From: Alkalibacterium sp. MB6
GTDB taxonomy: Bacteria > Bacillota > Bacilli > Lactobacillales > Carnobacteriaceae_A
Assembly: GCF_009935905.1 (NCBI RefSeq)
Contig: NZ_PREX01000002.1
Coordinates: forward strand, 62,001 to 126,000
Reading direction: 5' to 3'
Length of the DNA stretch: 64,000 nucleotides
Below the pieces are notes generated by a model. The model did not search any database. It was given only the letters and a program-made list of their open reading frames with translations, and had not been told where the DNA came from. A program made the translations under genes and the position numbers. Shown one piece after another: positions 50,222 through 58,587 of this stretch (the first letter of the stretch is position 1; each line of letters opens with the position of its first letter).

Positions 50222-50286
50222 TATAAAAAAAAGTGATGGTATTGCTATCTTTAGTGTAAATCCTAAAATGGCGGCTTTTTATCACT
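50222..50286 (-). terminator. Second hairpin with T run upstream of the fab promoter
   Basis: AGTGAT/ATCACT arms with an inner TTTAG/CTAAA stem, then eight T on the minus strand. Lies after the terminator at 50311-50340. Confidence 0.6.
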
Positions 50287-50310
50287 CCATTCCCCTAGAT
50301 TTTTTCCAAA

Positions 50311-50340
50311 AAAAAATAAGCCACCATAAATGACTTATTT
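50311..50340 (-). terminator. Terminator of the DUF2187 gene
   Basis: AAATAAGTCA / TGGCTTATTT type stem and a T run on the minus strand, 14 bases past the stop. Confidence 0.75.
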
Positions 50341-50353
50341 TGCACTCTATCTT

Positions 50354-50758
50354 TTATTCGGTTGGCTCATCAACTGGTTCAAAGTCTTTCATTTCACTTT
50401 CGAAGTCATCATCAATTTGATTTTTAAAGCCTTCGATGTCTTTGAAATTGACTACTGTTTTCTCTTCGACTAGGTCATGCATACGAGCAGTCGAATTTTT
50501 CCAGTTGATTCTTACGATAGCACTATTGGTTAGTAACTTTTCAATCGTGCCTTCCATAGGTTCATCACGAAATGAAAAGATAATTTCGTCTCCTACATCA
50601 GGTCTAAGGTTCTCTTTGATCGTCTCTATAATTTCCACTGCCTCTTTATATGGTAAATTTAAAAGATTGGCAATTCGGGAGTTACTGGCCCCTTTACGAA
50701 GCTCAGTTTCTACTAGCTGCTGAACTTCAGCGGTAATCTTTACTTTTGCCACTTCCAT
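50354..50758 (-). CDS. DUF2187-type protein with N-terminal HTH-like segment
   Basis: A 134-residue protein, not assigned a function. Residues about 54-85 (VGDEIIFSFRDEPMEGTIEKLLTNSAIVRINW) look like the small SH3-like DUF2187 (YkvS) domain. The N-terminus RKGASNSRIANLLNLPYKEAVEIIETI looks like a helix-turn-helix. The C-terminal 30 residues are acidic. DUF2187 proteins are normally only about 60 residues, so the combination suggests a small DNA- or RNA-binding regulator. It has its own promoter and terminator. Confidence 0.7.
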   Translation of the reverse strand: MEVAKVKITAEVQQLVETELRKGASNSRIANLLNLPYKEAVEIIETIKENLRPDVGDEIIFSFRDEPMEGTIEKLLTNSAIVRINWKNSTARMHDLVEEKTVVNFKDIEGFKNQIDDDFESEMKDFEPVDEPTE

Positions 50759-50798
50759 CCCCTCGATTCTTCCATTAAATTATTATGGTTCTTTAATG

Positions 50799-50804
50799 AT
50801 TATA
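50799..50804 (-). promoter_or_regulatory. Extended -10 promoter of the DUF2187 gene
   Basis: On the minus strand TGG-TATAAT, perfect -10; -35 weak. Confidence 0.65.
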
Positions 50805-50847
50805 CCATAAATCATCATGCTTTTCTAATCAGCAAATAGTGCCATAA

Positions 50848-51288
50848 CTAATTAAGCAAATCTTTGGCTTTATACCCAACTTTTTTTAAGATAGACTGCA
50901 AAACAGTCACTTCTTCTGGTGTACAATCTTGAAATAATTCCGCGATTTTCTCAGCATGTTTAGGGAAAATTGCTGTCATTAATCTTTCGCCTTTATCAGT
51001 TAACTCGCAAAAGGTTACTCGACGGTCCGTTTGATCAGCTACTCTTAAAACAAATCCCTTTTCTTCCAATCGGTCCACCACATAAGTAATGCTACTGGAC
51101 GCGAGCAAAATTTGTTTACCTATCATTTGAATCGGCTGTCTCCCTTTACTATAAAGGAGTTCAAGAACCGTAAATTCTGTTGCGTTAAGTCCATGTGAGG
51201 ACATGTCTTTTTTTACGACTTTTTCCACACTTGATGAAGCTCTTAAAATAATCGTTAATGCTTTTAGCTCTTCTTTATGTTTATCCAT
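50848..51288 (-). CDS. MarR-family transcriptional regulator
   Basis: A 146-residue MarR protein. The winged helix is at about 35-100: TEFTVLELLYSKGRQPIQMIGKQILLASSSITYVVDRLEEKGFV with the wing DQTDRRV. It resembles MhqR/SarZ-like regulators that control flavin reductases and quinone detoxification. It lies immediately downstream of an FMN reductase gene (terminator between), so that gene is a candidate target. Effector unknown. Confidence 0.9.
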   Translation of the reverse strand: MDKHKEELKALTIILRASSSVEKVVKKDMSSHGLNATEFTVLELLYSKGRQPIQMIGKQILLASSSITYVVDRLEEKGFVLRVADQTDRRVTFCELTDKGERLMTAIFPKHAEKIAELFQDCTPEEVTVLQSILKKVGYKAKDLLN

Positions 51289-51302
51289 TTTTTCACCACC
51301 AA

Positions 51303-51336
51303 AAAACTAACTAAGGGACTAAGAAGTCCCTTAGTT
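51303..51336 (-). terminator. Terminator of the FMN reductase gene
   Basis: Perfect 12-bp arms AACTAAGGGACT / AGTCCCTTAGTT with a four-base loop and a T run on the minus strand. Confidence 0.88.
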
Positions 51337-51350
51337 ACTTGTCTTTCTTA

Positions 51351-51920
51351 TTATTGTTGTTTCTTTTCACGTACACCCATCATTGCTTCCGTCCAAGGTA
51401 ACAACTGACCCAGCATGGTTTCTACTGCCTCTTTGTTATTTGGTATCGGATTTAATTGACCATCTTTAAAGTCAAAGAAAATGGAGAGGGCTGGGTTTGT
51501 TCTTACGTGAGCGACTTGGAATTCAGATAATACTGTACGCAACTGTTCAGCAGCTCTTACTCCACCAGCAGAACCGTAACTAACAATACCCGCAGCTTTA
51601 TCATTTAACTCGGAATATATAAAATCTAGTGCATTTTTCAGTGCACTCGACATACCATGATTGTACTCAGGTGTCACAAATACATAGCCGTCCATGCTGC
51701 GTACCTTATCCGCCCATGGTTTTTGTTTTTCTTTTTCCACCAAATCATCTGTATATGCAGGAGAAGCAGGTTCAGCAAACATCGGTAAATCGTAATCTTT
51801 GATATCAATTAGTTCGTACTCAGCGCCGCCAAATTCATTGGCAACTTCTAGCACCCATTTGGCAACATCCAAATTGACGCGGTTTTCTCTAATTGTACCC
51901 GTAACAATTCCTATCTTCAT
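51351..51920 (-). CDS. NAD(P)H-dependent FMN reductase
   Basis: A 189-residue flavodoxin-fold reductase (NADPH_dep_FMN_red family, as in azoreductase YhdA). IGIVTGTIRENRVN opens the protein as the phosphate loop; FVTPEYNHGMSSALKNALDF is the family signature and SYGSAGGVRAAEQLR follows. Such enzymes reduce FMN, quinones or azo dyes. It is probably related to the MarR gene beside it. Confidence 0.9.
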   Translation of the reverse strand: MKIGIVTGTIRENRVNLDVAKWVLEVANEFGGAEYELIDIKDYDLPMFAEPASPAYTDDLVEKEKQKPWADKVRSMDGYVFVTPEYNHGMSSALKNALDFIYSELNDKAAGIVSYGSAGGVRAAEQLRTVLSEFQVAHVRTNPALSIFFDFKDGQLNPIPNNKEAVETMLGQLLPWTEAMMGVREKKQQ

Positions 51921-51956
51921 TGTACATCCTCCTATTGATATTTCATTACATCCTTT

Positions 51957-51962
51957 ATTATA
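51957..51962 (-). promoter_or_regulatory. Extended -10 promoter of the FMN reductase gene
   Basis: On the minus strand TGA-TATAAT, at the end of the upstream phosphatidyltransferase gene. Confidence 0.65.
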
Positions 51963-52544
51963 TCACATTTCCACTTTTTCATCTTGTTGATTGTCTAGAG
52001 ACTCGTGAGCTCGTTTAAACAGCTTTGAATAGCTGACAAAAGAAAGCAATTGAAACACGCTTGCCACTGCAACAATACTGTAAAGTGCTGTTCTGGACAG
52101 ATTGGGCATAATAACGGCTACAAACATGGTGAGGTAAAAAATAATGGTCGCTATTTTCCCATACCACTCTGCACCATCAATGGTTGCTCCTCTTTTGTAT
52201 AAACGTATATTTTCAACAAGCATGAATCCTTCCTTTACAATAAACAGTAAGAATAAGAATATAAATATAGGCCATCTAATCATCAATACTGCGACGACAG
52301 CCAATTGCGTCAATTTATCAGCAACTGGATCTAAAAGGGTTCCTAATTTTGTCTTCTGGTCAAACCGTCTGGCTATATAACCATCTAAAGCATCGGTCAC
52401 ACCTGATGCTACTAAAATGCCGGTCGCTATATAAAAGTCATTTCTATCTTCAGCAGTTATATAGTAGTAGATAAAAAAAGGTACCATCATTAAGCGAATG
52501 TAAGATAAAATATTTGGGATGGAGTACCAGTCTTTTTTATTCAT
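51963..52544 (-). CDS. CDP-alcohol phosphatidyltransferase (PgsA-like)
   Basis: Membrane enzyme that moves a phosphatidyl group from CDP-diacylglycerol, 193 residues. The signature DALDGYIARRFDQKTKLGTLLDP, continuing to the last Asp of VADK, is complete, with four or more membrane helices. PgsA (phosphatidylglycerophosphate synthase) and a CMP-forming cardiolipin synthase share this signature, so no gene symbol is given. It is not next to cinA-recA, the usual place of pgsA. ATG 52544 is chosen from GAAAGG upstream; the frame is open 25 codons earlier. Confidence 0.85.
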   Translation of the reverse strand: MNKKDWYSIPNILSYIRLMMVPFFIYYYITAEDRNDFYIATGILVASGVTDALDGYIARRFDQKTKLGTLLDPVADKLTQLAVVAVLMIRWPIFIFLFLLFIVKEGFMLVENIRLYKRGATIDGAEWYGKIATIIFYLTMFVAVIMPNLSRTALYSIVAVASVFQLLSFVSYSKLFKRAHESLDNQQDEKVEM

Positions 52545-52667
52545 GAAACTCAACCTTTCAATAGCTACAGGATAGTCACTCGGATTAATCCTGAAGCTAT
52601 ATACAGTTACCTTTTTCAAGATTATACAATAAGTATACTTAAATATGGATTTAATAGCAATTTAAGA

Positions 52668-52715
52668 AAAAAAAAGAGCCGAATACTTTTATTTTCTTAA
52701 AAGACCCGGCTCTTT
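52668..52715 (-). terminator. Terminator of the 52724-53167 gene
   Basis: AAAGAGCCG / CGGCTCTTT arms with inner CTTTTA/TAAAAG, T run on the minus strand, nine bases past the stop. Confidence 0.85.
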
Positions 52716-52723
52716 ATGCTTGA

Positions 52724-53167
52724 CTATAAATCTGTTTGGGGGTTAGGGTTGTCAGGGTTAAAATTGTCTTCATGGTTCGTTTCGTCACTTTTTGGTTCTC
52801 TAAGGTTCACTCCAAAGCCTGGAGCGTGCCACTCATTTTGATTAGCCGTATTTTCTAACTTTTGGTCTTTGTCTCCGTCTTCAATAGACTCTTCACCAAT
52901 TAAAATATAGCCCCCACTGCGAATCAAATTAATATAAGTAGTTAAGGAACTATCCTCTACACCGTATTTATCAATAAGAAAATCATTATCTAACTCGTCC
53001 TCGCTGACTGTTTCGACTGGTACGCTCACCATTGATTCAATGTCATCTCGTCGCTCATCTAAACATAACACTTTAAAATCATTTGGGGATAAATGATCTT
53101 CTTGAATTAAATCCTCTATTTCAGCAGCCAAGATATCGACACGTTGAAAGGCACTGATAAATTTCAT
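52724..53167 (-). CDS. Hypothetical acidic protein
   Basis: A 147-residue protein I do not recognise. The N-terminal 90 residues look folded (KFISAFQRVDILAAEIEDLIQEDHLS, then DFKVLCLDERRDDI). They vaguely recall the general-stress 17M/YflT fold, in which a short strand is followed by a helix with Glu. The rest is acidic, Asn-rich and Pro-rich (HAPGFGVNLREPKSDE) and probably disordered. It is clearly coding: ATG behind GAGGAGG, ended by a terminator. It is divergent from the tRNA gene. Confidence 0.65.
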   Translation of the reverse strand: MKFISAFQRVDILAAEIEDLIQEDHLSPNDFKVLCLDERRDDIESMVSVPVETVSEDELDNDFLIDKYGVEDSSLTTYINLIRSGGYILIGEESIEDGDKDQKLENTANQNEWHAPGFGVNLREPKSDETNHEDNFNPDNPNPQTDL

Positions 53168-53263
53168 GACTCTTCCTCCTCATAGTTACGTTCTTATCTG
53201 TATTTTATCAAAGTCCTTAAAAACTAACCAATATAAGCCTTTAAAGTATTTTTCATTTTATCA

Positions 53264-53292
53264 TTGACTTTCCTTTCAAAAGCTTATATAAT
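53264..53292 (+). promoter_or_regulatory. Promoter of tRNA-Arg
   Basis: TTGACT (53264-53269), 17-base spacer, perfect TATAAT (53287-53292), about 19 bases before the tRNA. Confidence 0.85.
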
Positions 53293-53310
53293 AAATTCTG
53301 TTGCTGAAAT

Positions 53311-53384
53311 GTTCTGGTAGCTCAGCAGGATAGAGCATTCGCCTTCTAAGCGAACGGTCGGGGGTTCGAATCCCTCCCAGAACG
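53311..53384 (+). tRNA. tRNA-Arg (anticodon TCT)
   Basis: Complete cloverleaf: seven-bp acceptor GTTCTGG / CCAGAAC; D-arm with TAGCTCAGC; anticodon stem TTCGC/GCGAA around loop CTTCTAA giving TCT, reading AGA; T-arm with TTCGAAT. Discriminator G; no CCA is encoded. It has its own promoter and terminator. Confidence 0.97.
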
Positions 53385-53393
53385 TCATACAAT

Positions 53394-53436
53394 AAAAAGG
53401 ACCAAACGTCGTCAAGATGTTTGGTCCTTTTTTGTG
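53394..53436. terminator. Bidirectional terminator after tRNA-Arg
   Basis: AAAGGACCAAAC / GTTTGGTCCTTT arms with A/T runs on both sides; ends the tRNA on plus and possibly glnA on minus. Confidence 0.87.
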
Positions 53437-53533
53437 CCTAAAATAATCATTAAATATTAACTGTATTCCAGTCTTTCTTACGCTACGTATTATTTAATAG
53501 TCTATAATCCATTCAATTATTGCTGAGTTTAGA

Positions 53534-54877
53534 TTAATAAACGTGCATGTATTGATCTATTTCCCATTGGCTGACGGCTGCTTTGTAATTATCCCATTCG
53601 CAACTTTTCGCTTTAACGAAGTTTCTGTAAATGTGGTCGCCCATGGCTTCTTTTATCGTGTCACTTTCGTTTAATCGTTTAATTGCGCTGTGTAGGCTAG
53701 TTGGTAAGGAATTGATACCAGCTGTTTCTAAGCCATTTTTGTCCATTTCATAAATATTATCGTTGGTTTCTTTCGGTGGCATCCATTCATTCTTAATGCC
53801 GTCTAAACCGGCTTTTAGCATAACTGCCAAGGCTAAATAGGGATTGGTCATCGGGTCAACGGATCTGACTTCTAAACGTGTAGAGAGTCCTCTTGAAGCT
53901 GGTATACGTATCATTGGGGTTCTATTGCTACAAGACCAGGCGATATATACAGGGGCTTCATATCCAGGAACCAAGCGTTTGTAGGAATTGACTGTTGGAT
54001 TTGTCACCGCAGTAAAAGCTGGAGCATGATGCAGTAAACCAGCCATAAAGCGGTAAGCTGTTTGGCTTAATTGCAAGGCATCGTGTTCATCATAAAAGGC
54101 ATTCTCTTCTTCTTTAAATAAAGACATATTACAGTGCATTCCCGAACCATTTATTCCAAAGAGCGGCTTAGCCATAAATGAAGCATGTAAACCGTGCTTT
54201 CTGGCAACTGTCTTCACTACCAATTTAAAGGTCTGAATGTTGTCACACGCCTCCACGACGTTGGCGTACTTCCAATCAATTTCATGCTGTCCTGGGGCCA
54301 CTTCATGGTGGCTCGCTTCGATTTCAAAGCCCAAATCTTCTAACTCTAAAACAATGTCTCTTCTGCAATTTTCTGCTAAATCGGTCGGGGCTAAGTCAAA
54401 ATAGCCACCATTATCATTTAACTTACTCGTAATATCATCGTTTTCGTCTAGTTTAAATAAAAAGAATTCTGGTTCTGTTCCCAAATTAAATGCAGAGAAT
54501 CCCATCTCTTCTGCTTCTTTTAAGACGCGTTTCAAATTCGTTCTTGGGTCTCCGGCAAATGGGGTGCCATCCGGATTGGCTATATCGCAAATCAGTCTTG
54601 CGATTTTACCTTTTCTAGAAGAATTGATTTCCCATGGAAAAACTAACCACGTATTTAAATCTGGTTTTAAGTACATATCTGATTCTGTAATACGCACAAA
54701 ACCTTCTATTGATGAGCCGTCAAACATCATTTTCCCATCCAGTACTTTTTCCAACTGACTGATCGGGACTTCCACATTTTTCACTATACCCATAACGTCG
54801 GTAAACATTAAACGCAAGAACTTGACGTTTTTCACCTTTACCTCTTCAATTATAGATTGGCTAGTTATTCTGTTCAT
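53534..54877 (-). CDS. glnA: Glutamine synthetase type I, copy 1
   Basis: Makes glutamine from glutamate and ammonia; about 447 residues, the GSI-alpha length. Active-site motifs: [62 protein letters not shown], and [19 protein letters not shown]. The start is uncertain between ATG 54883 and 54877; the latter has the better distance to AGGAG. It has an extended -10 promoter (54948) and lies downstream of a second full glnA. No glnR is beside it, unlike most Bacilli. Confidence 0.97.
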   Translation of the reverse strand: MNRITSQSIIEEVKVKNVKFLRLMFTDVMGIVKNVEVPISQLEKVLDGKMMFDGSSIEGFVRITESDMYLKPDLNTWLVFPWEINSSRKGKIARLICDIANPDGTPFAGDPRTNLKRVLKEAEEMGFSAFNLGTEPEFFLFKLDENDDITSKLNDNGGYFDLAPTDLAENCRRDIVLELEDLGFEIEASHHEVAPGQHEIDWKYANVVEACDNIQTFKLVVKTVARKHGLHASFMAKPLFGINGSGMHCNMSLFKEEENAFYDEHDALQLSQTAYRFMAGLLHHAPAFTAVTNPTVNSYKRLVPGYEAPVYIAWSCSNRTPMIRIPASRGLSTRLEVRSVDPMTNPYLALAVMLKAGLDGIKNEWMPPKETNDNIYEMDKNGLETAGINSLPTSLHSAIKRLNESDTIKEAMGDHIYRNFVKAKSCEWDNYKAAVSQWEIDQYMHVY

Positions 54878-54947
54878 TCTCATCTTCTCCTGTCTATACC
54901 ACTTTTGATTTATAGTGATTAAAAGCTTATTTCTAAATTACTTTTGA

Positions 54948-54976
54948 ATAATACCACTTTATTTTTTCTGATGCAA
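54948..54976 (-). promoter_or_regulatory. Promoter of glnA copy 1
   Basis: On the minus strand TTGCAT (54971-54976), 17-base spacer, TATTAT (54948-54953) with TGG before it. Confidence 0.65.
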
Positions 54977-55012
54977 TAAAAAGTTTTAACTAATTTTTGT
55001 TTTATGAAAAAT

Positions 55013-55056
55013 AAAAAAATCATCCTCATGTCTGATGACATAAAGATGATTTTTTC
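55013..55056 (-). terminator. Terminator of glnA copy 2
   Basis: AAAATCATC / GATGATTTT arms enclosing a weak CATGTC/GACAT stem, T run on the minus strand, about 21 bases past the stop. Confidence 0.85.
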
Positions 55057-55076
55057 ACTAGTTGATGACTAACTGT

Positions 55077-56417
55077 TTAGTAAAGTTCGAAATAACGGTC
55101 GGTCTCCCACTGTGAAACTGACATAGCATAGTTTGCCCAGTCGGTTTCTTTTGCAGCGATAAATCGATCGAAGATATGTTGACCTAAAGCGTCAATCATG
55201 GTTTCATTTTCTTTTAATTGATCTATGGCTTCTTTTAAGCTTTTCGGCAATGTGCCAATATTATTTTCCATCCGTTCCATTTGACTCATGTCATAAATGT
55301 TCTGGTTAATTGGACTTGGAGCGGTCTTTGCTTTCTCAATCCCATCTAAGCCCGCCTTCAACAAAACTGCTAGGGCTAAATAAGGATTTGCAGTAGGGTC
55401 TACGCTACGCAACTCTACGCGGGTGGAATTCCCCCTAGAAGACGGCACACGCACGAGAGGGCTTCTGTTTGTCCCTGACCAGGCAACGTAAACTGGCGCT
55501 TCAAAACCTGGCGTCAATCGTTTGTAGGAATTGACAATCGGGTTACAAATGGCTGTGTAGGCTTTGGCGTGATTCAATAAGCCAGCAATAAATTGGTAAG
55601 CCACTGTACTTAGGCCGTCTTCACTTTTAGGATCGAAAAAGACGTTGCCCTCTTCGTTAAATAAAGACATATTGAAGTGCATGCCTGAACCACTAATTCC
55701 CTCGAATGGTTTTGGCATAAATGTTGCATGAAGACCGTGCTTTCTCGCTACTGTTTTAACAATTAATTTAAAGGTCTGAATATTATCACAAGCTTCTACT
55801 GCACTAGCATATTTCCAGTCAATTTCATGTTGCCCAGGTGCATTTTCATGGTGACTGGCTTCAATATCAAACCCAAGGTGTTCCAGTTCCAATACAATGT
55901 CTCTTCGACAGTTTTCTGCTAGCTCTGTTGGTGCCAAGTCAAAATAGCCTCCCTGGTCATTCAGCGTATGACTTGGTCTTCCGTTTTCATCTAGTTTGAA
56001 CAGGAAAAACTCAGGCTCTGGTCCAAGATTAAACTCTGTAAAGCCATGAGCTTCCATTTCTTTTAAAACACGTTTTAAGTTACTTCTAGGATCGCCTTGG
56101 AAAGGTTCCCCCTCAGGTATATACACGTCACAGATAAAACGAGCGATTTTTCCATTGTCGCCATTAAGTTCCCACGGGAAGATTAACCATGTATCTAAAT
56201 CCGGATGCAACTTCATATCACTTTCATCAATTTCTACAAAGCCATCAATCGACGAGCCGTCAAATGCCATCTCATTGTCCATAACCTTTTCAAGCTGACT
56301 AATCGGTACCTCAACATTTTTTATAACCCCATCGATATCCGTAAACATCAAGCGTAAAAATCGTACATTTTCCTCCTTCGCTTCTTTTAAAATGGCTTCT
56401 CTGGTCTGTGAAGTCAT
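55077..56417 (-). CDS. glnA: Glutamine synthetase type I, copy 2
   Basis: Full-length 446-residue paralogue of the downstream copy, sharing long blocks such as [12 protein letters not shown]. Active-site motifs are also intact: [61 protein letters not shown] and [19 protein letters not shown]. The two copies are separated by a terminator and a promoter, so regulated independently. Upstream the 15-base imperfect palindrome GCTTACGTGATAAGC (56465-56479) sits near the likely promoter. A GlnR/TnrA box (TGTNA-N7-TNACA) was not found. Confidence 0.97.
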   Translation of the reverse strand: MTSQTREAILKEAKEENVRFLRLMFTDIDGVIKNVEVPISQLEKVMDNEMAFDGSSIDGFVEIDESDMKLHPDLDTWLIFPWELNGDNGKIARFICDVYIPEGEPFQGDPRSNLKRVLKEMEAHGFTEFNLGPEPEFFLFKLDENGRPSHTLNDQGGYFDLAPTELAENCRRDIVLELEHLGFDIEASHHENAPGQHEIDWKYASAVEACDNIQTFKLIVKTVARKHGLHATFMPKPFEGISGSGMHFNMSLFNEEGNVFFDPKSEDGLSTVAYQFIAGLLNHAKAYTAICNPIVNSYKRLTPGFEAPVYVAWSGTNRSPLVRVPSSRGNSTRVELRSVDPTANPYLALAVLLKAGLDGIEKAKTAPSPINQNIYDMSQMERMENNIGTLPKSLKEAIDQLKENETMIDALGQHIFDRFIAAKETDWANYAMSVSQWETDRYFELY

Positions 56418-56534
56418 ATTTATCCCAACATCCCTTTCTTATCATAAAATTCTTTCACTTAATAGCTTACGTGATAAGCAAAAAAAGTCAATTAAGAAGC
56501 CTTATGGCATATAAGTTATGCGAGTTACTGAAGC

Positions 56535-56596
56535 AAAAAAAAAGCCCATTTGACACTCTCCTTGACTAATCAAGGACAAGTGTAAATGGGTTTTCT
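56535..56596 (-). terminator. Terminator of hup
   Basis: Long stem AAAGCCCATTTGACACT / AAGTGTAAATGGGTTTT enclosing CCTTGA/TCAAGG, T run on the minus strand. Confidence 0.87.
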
Positions 56597-56627
56597 ATAA
56601 GACACTAATCATATAAATAGGTACTAA

Positions 56628-56903
56628 TTATTTTACTGCGTCTTTTAATGCTTTACCAGCTTTGAATGCAGGTACTTTGCTTGCTGGAATTTGGATTTCT
56701 TCCCCAGTTTGAGGGTTACGTCCTTTACGAGCTGCACGATCACGTACTTCGAAGTTACCAAAGCCAATGATTTGTACTTTCTCTCCGTCAGCAAGAGTTT
56801 CCTTAATTGTTTCAAAAACTGCCTCTACTGCTGCAGTTGCATCCTTTTTAGTAAGTTCAGCTGAAGCTGCTACTTTTTCGATTAATTCTGCTTTATTTGC
56901 CAT
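56628..56903 (-). CDS. hup: DNA-binding protein HU
   Basis: Histone-like dimer that bends DNA, 91 residues, exact family length. Typical: [10 protein letters not shown] at the start, [26 protein letters not shown] and [13 protein letters not shown] at the end. Its 5' region contains a perfect palindrome and a likely promoter at 57036-57064. Standard context upstream of der, as in Bacillus (der...hbs). Confidence 0.98.
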   Translation of the reverse strand: MANKAELIEKVAASAELTKKDATAAVEAVFETIKETLADGEKVQIIGFGNFEVRDRAARKGRNPQTGEEIQIPASKVPAFKAGKALKDAVK

Positions 56904-56973
56904 CTTTATCTTTCACCTCCTCAAAAGAAGATCGATGCATGTCAATAGTTTTATCATTAACTTGCGATCTATC

Positions 56974-56999
56974 TACATTTTAATTTGAATTAAAATGTA
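56974..56999. repeat. Perfect 26-base palindrome in the hup leader
   Basis: TACATTTTAATT and AATTAAAATGTA flank a TG centre. It lies about 70 bases before the hup start and downstream of the presumed promoter. Either an operator (the AT-rich symmetric form resembles MarR-type sites) or an RNA hairpin. Confidence 0.7.
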
Positions 57000-57035
57000 C
57001 TGGGTGAAATAGTCTGTTCTGACATTTCATTTTAA

Positions 57036-57064
57036 AAGATACCATAGAATCGTTGATACTGCAA
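57036..57064 (-). promoter_or_regulatory. Candidate promoter of hup
   Basis: On the minus strand TTGCAG (57059-57064), 17-base spacer, TATCTT (57036-57041) with TGG before it. Confidence 0.5.
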
Positions 57065-57144
57065 TGGTATTCTCTAAAACTCTTAGTCGGATAAGGAAAA
57101 ACTAATGAATCTACCCATTAAAGCAAACACATTGTGTCTCTTTG

Positions 57145-58458
57145 TCACTTTCTTTGTCTAGCAATGATTCTTATCGGTGTGCCTTCAAAGTTGAAAGTTG
57201 CTCTGAATCTATTTTCCAAGAATCGTGCATAAGAAAAATGCAGCAATTCCGGATCATTTACAAAAATGATAAAGGTTGGTGGTGCTACAGCGACCTGAGT
57301 CGTGTAGTAAATCTTTAAACGTCTTCCTTTATCAGTAGGTGTCGGATTCATAGCAACCGCGTCCATTACCGTATCATTAAGAATAGATGACTGAATTCTT
57401 AAGTGTTGGTTCATAAACACCTCGTTAATTTTATCCGGTAAGGCATGCAGACGTTTTTTAGTTAGTGCTGATACGAATACGATAGGGGCATAGCTTAAAT
57501 ATTGAAATTCTTCCCTAATGTCCTGTTCGAATTCTTTCATCGTATTGGTTTCTTTTTCAATGGTGTCCCATTTGTTGACAACAATAATAATTCCTTTTCC
57601 GGCTTCATGAGCATAGCCAAATACACGCTTATCTTGTTCTCTAATGCCTTCTTCTGCGTTAATGACACACAAGACTACATCAGAACGTTCAATGGCACGC
57701 AGAGCTCTTAAGACACTGTATTTCTCTGTATCCTCGTACACTTTACCTTTTTTACGCATACCAGCCGTGTCAATAACGACAAAATCCCGACCATCAGCGG
57801 TTTCAAAGCGAGTATCGACTGCTTCACGAGTGGTCCCCGCAATATCTGAAACGATGACACGTTCTTCACCAACGATTGCATTCACCATACTGCTTTTTCC
57901 AACGTTTGGACGTCCAATGATACTAAATTTAATGGTTGATTCATCGTACTCTTCTTCTGTATCTTCAGGGAAGTGTTTGATCACTTCATCCAATAAATCA
58001 CCTAAACCGAGTCCGTGAGATCCTGAAATAGGATACGGTGTTCCTAAGCCTAAGGAATAGAATTCATAGATTTCAGCACGAATTTCTGGGTTATCAGCTT
58101 TGTTTACAGCTAAAATAACAGGCTTGCCTGAACGATAAAGGATAGGAGCCACTTGTTCATCTTCGGCTGTTAAGCCTTCTTTAGCGCTAGTCATCATGAT
58201 AATCACATCAGCTTCTTCAATAGCTATTTGTGCCTGTTCTCTAATCTGCACGTTAAGGGGCTCATCTTCCATGGTGATTCCACCCGTATCAATCAGTGCA
58301 AACTCTCTTCCCAACCACTCAGCATCTGCATAAATTCGGTCTCTCGTTACTCCTGATGTATCTTCTACAATCGAAATACGATCACCGACAACACGGTTAA
58401 AGATAGTTGATTTCCCAACGTTCGGTCTTCCAACTATCGCTACAGTAGGTTTTGCCAA
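57145..58458 (-). CDS. der: Ribosome biogenesis GTPase Der/EngA
   Basis: Double-GTPase needed for 50S assembly. Two G domains in tandem: [14 protein letters not shown] and NKADNPE in the first; [19 protein letters not shown] and NKWDTIEK in the second; a C-terminal KH-like domain follows. TTG 58458 is chosen: AAGAAGG lies eight bases upstream and the protein then begins [10 protein letters not shown] as in relatives. A GTG three codons earlier would also be in frame. 437 residues. Confidence 0.97.
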   Translation of the reverse strand: MAKPTVAIVGRPNVGKSTIFNRVVGDRISIVEDTSGVTRDRIYADAEWLGREFALIDTGGITMEDEPLNVQIREQAQIAIEEADVIIMMTSAKEGLTAEDEQVAPILYRSGKPVILAVNKADNPEIRAEIYEFYSLGLGTPYPISGSHGLGLGDLLDEVIKHFPEDTEEEYDESTIKFSIIGRPNVGKSSMVNAIVGEERVIVSDIAGTTREAVDTRFETADGRDFVVIDTAGMRKKGKVYEDTEKYSVLRALRAIERSDVVLCVINAEEGIREQDKRVFGYAHEAGKGIIIVVNKWDTIEKETNTMKEFEQDIREEFQYLSYAPIVFVSALTKKRLHALPDKINEVFMNQHLRIQSSILNDTVMDAVAMNPTPTDKGRRLKIYYTTQVAVAPPTFIIFVNDPELLHFSYARFLENRFRATFNFEGTPIRIIARQRK

Positions 58459-58503
58459 TAGCAACACCTTCTTTCCAATTTTTTTGTCAATTTAAAATAG
58501 TGA

Positions 58504-58557
58504 CACCCAACCAATCCGGGCCTAAGCCCGAACCGATTGGGTGCGGTAAATATACCG
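58504..58557. repeat. Two adjacent hairpins between rpsA and der
   Basis: A 40-base inverted repeat (58504-58543) with ends CACCCAA/TTGGGTG and core GGGC/GCCC, followed directly by CGGTA-AATA-TACCG (58544-58557). The T run is weak, so it may be an mRNA-processing or stability element rather than a full terminator. Confidence 0.6.
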
Positions 58558-58587
58558 ATTACTCTTTTTACGGGTTACAGTCTTTTA

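Noticed and set aside
53168-53263. Further tRNA genes in the tRNA-Arg region
   Set aside because: No second cloverleaf; only one promoter-tRNA-terminator unit is seen.
53534-56627. GlnR/TnrA operator upstream of either glnA
   Set aside because: No TGTNA-N7-TNACA match was found in the two promoter regions.
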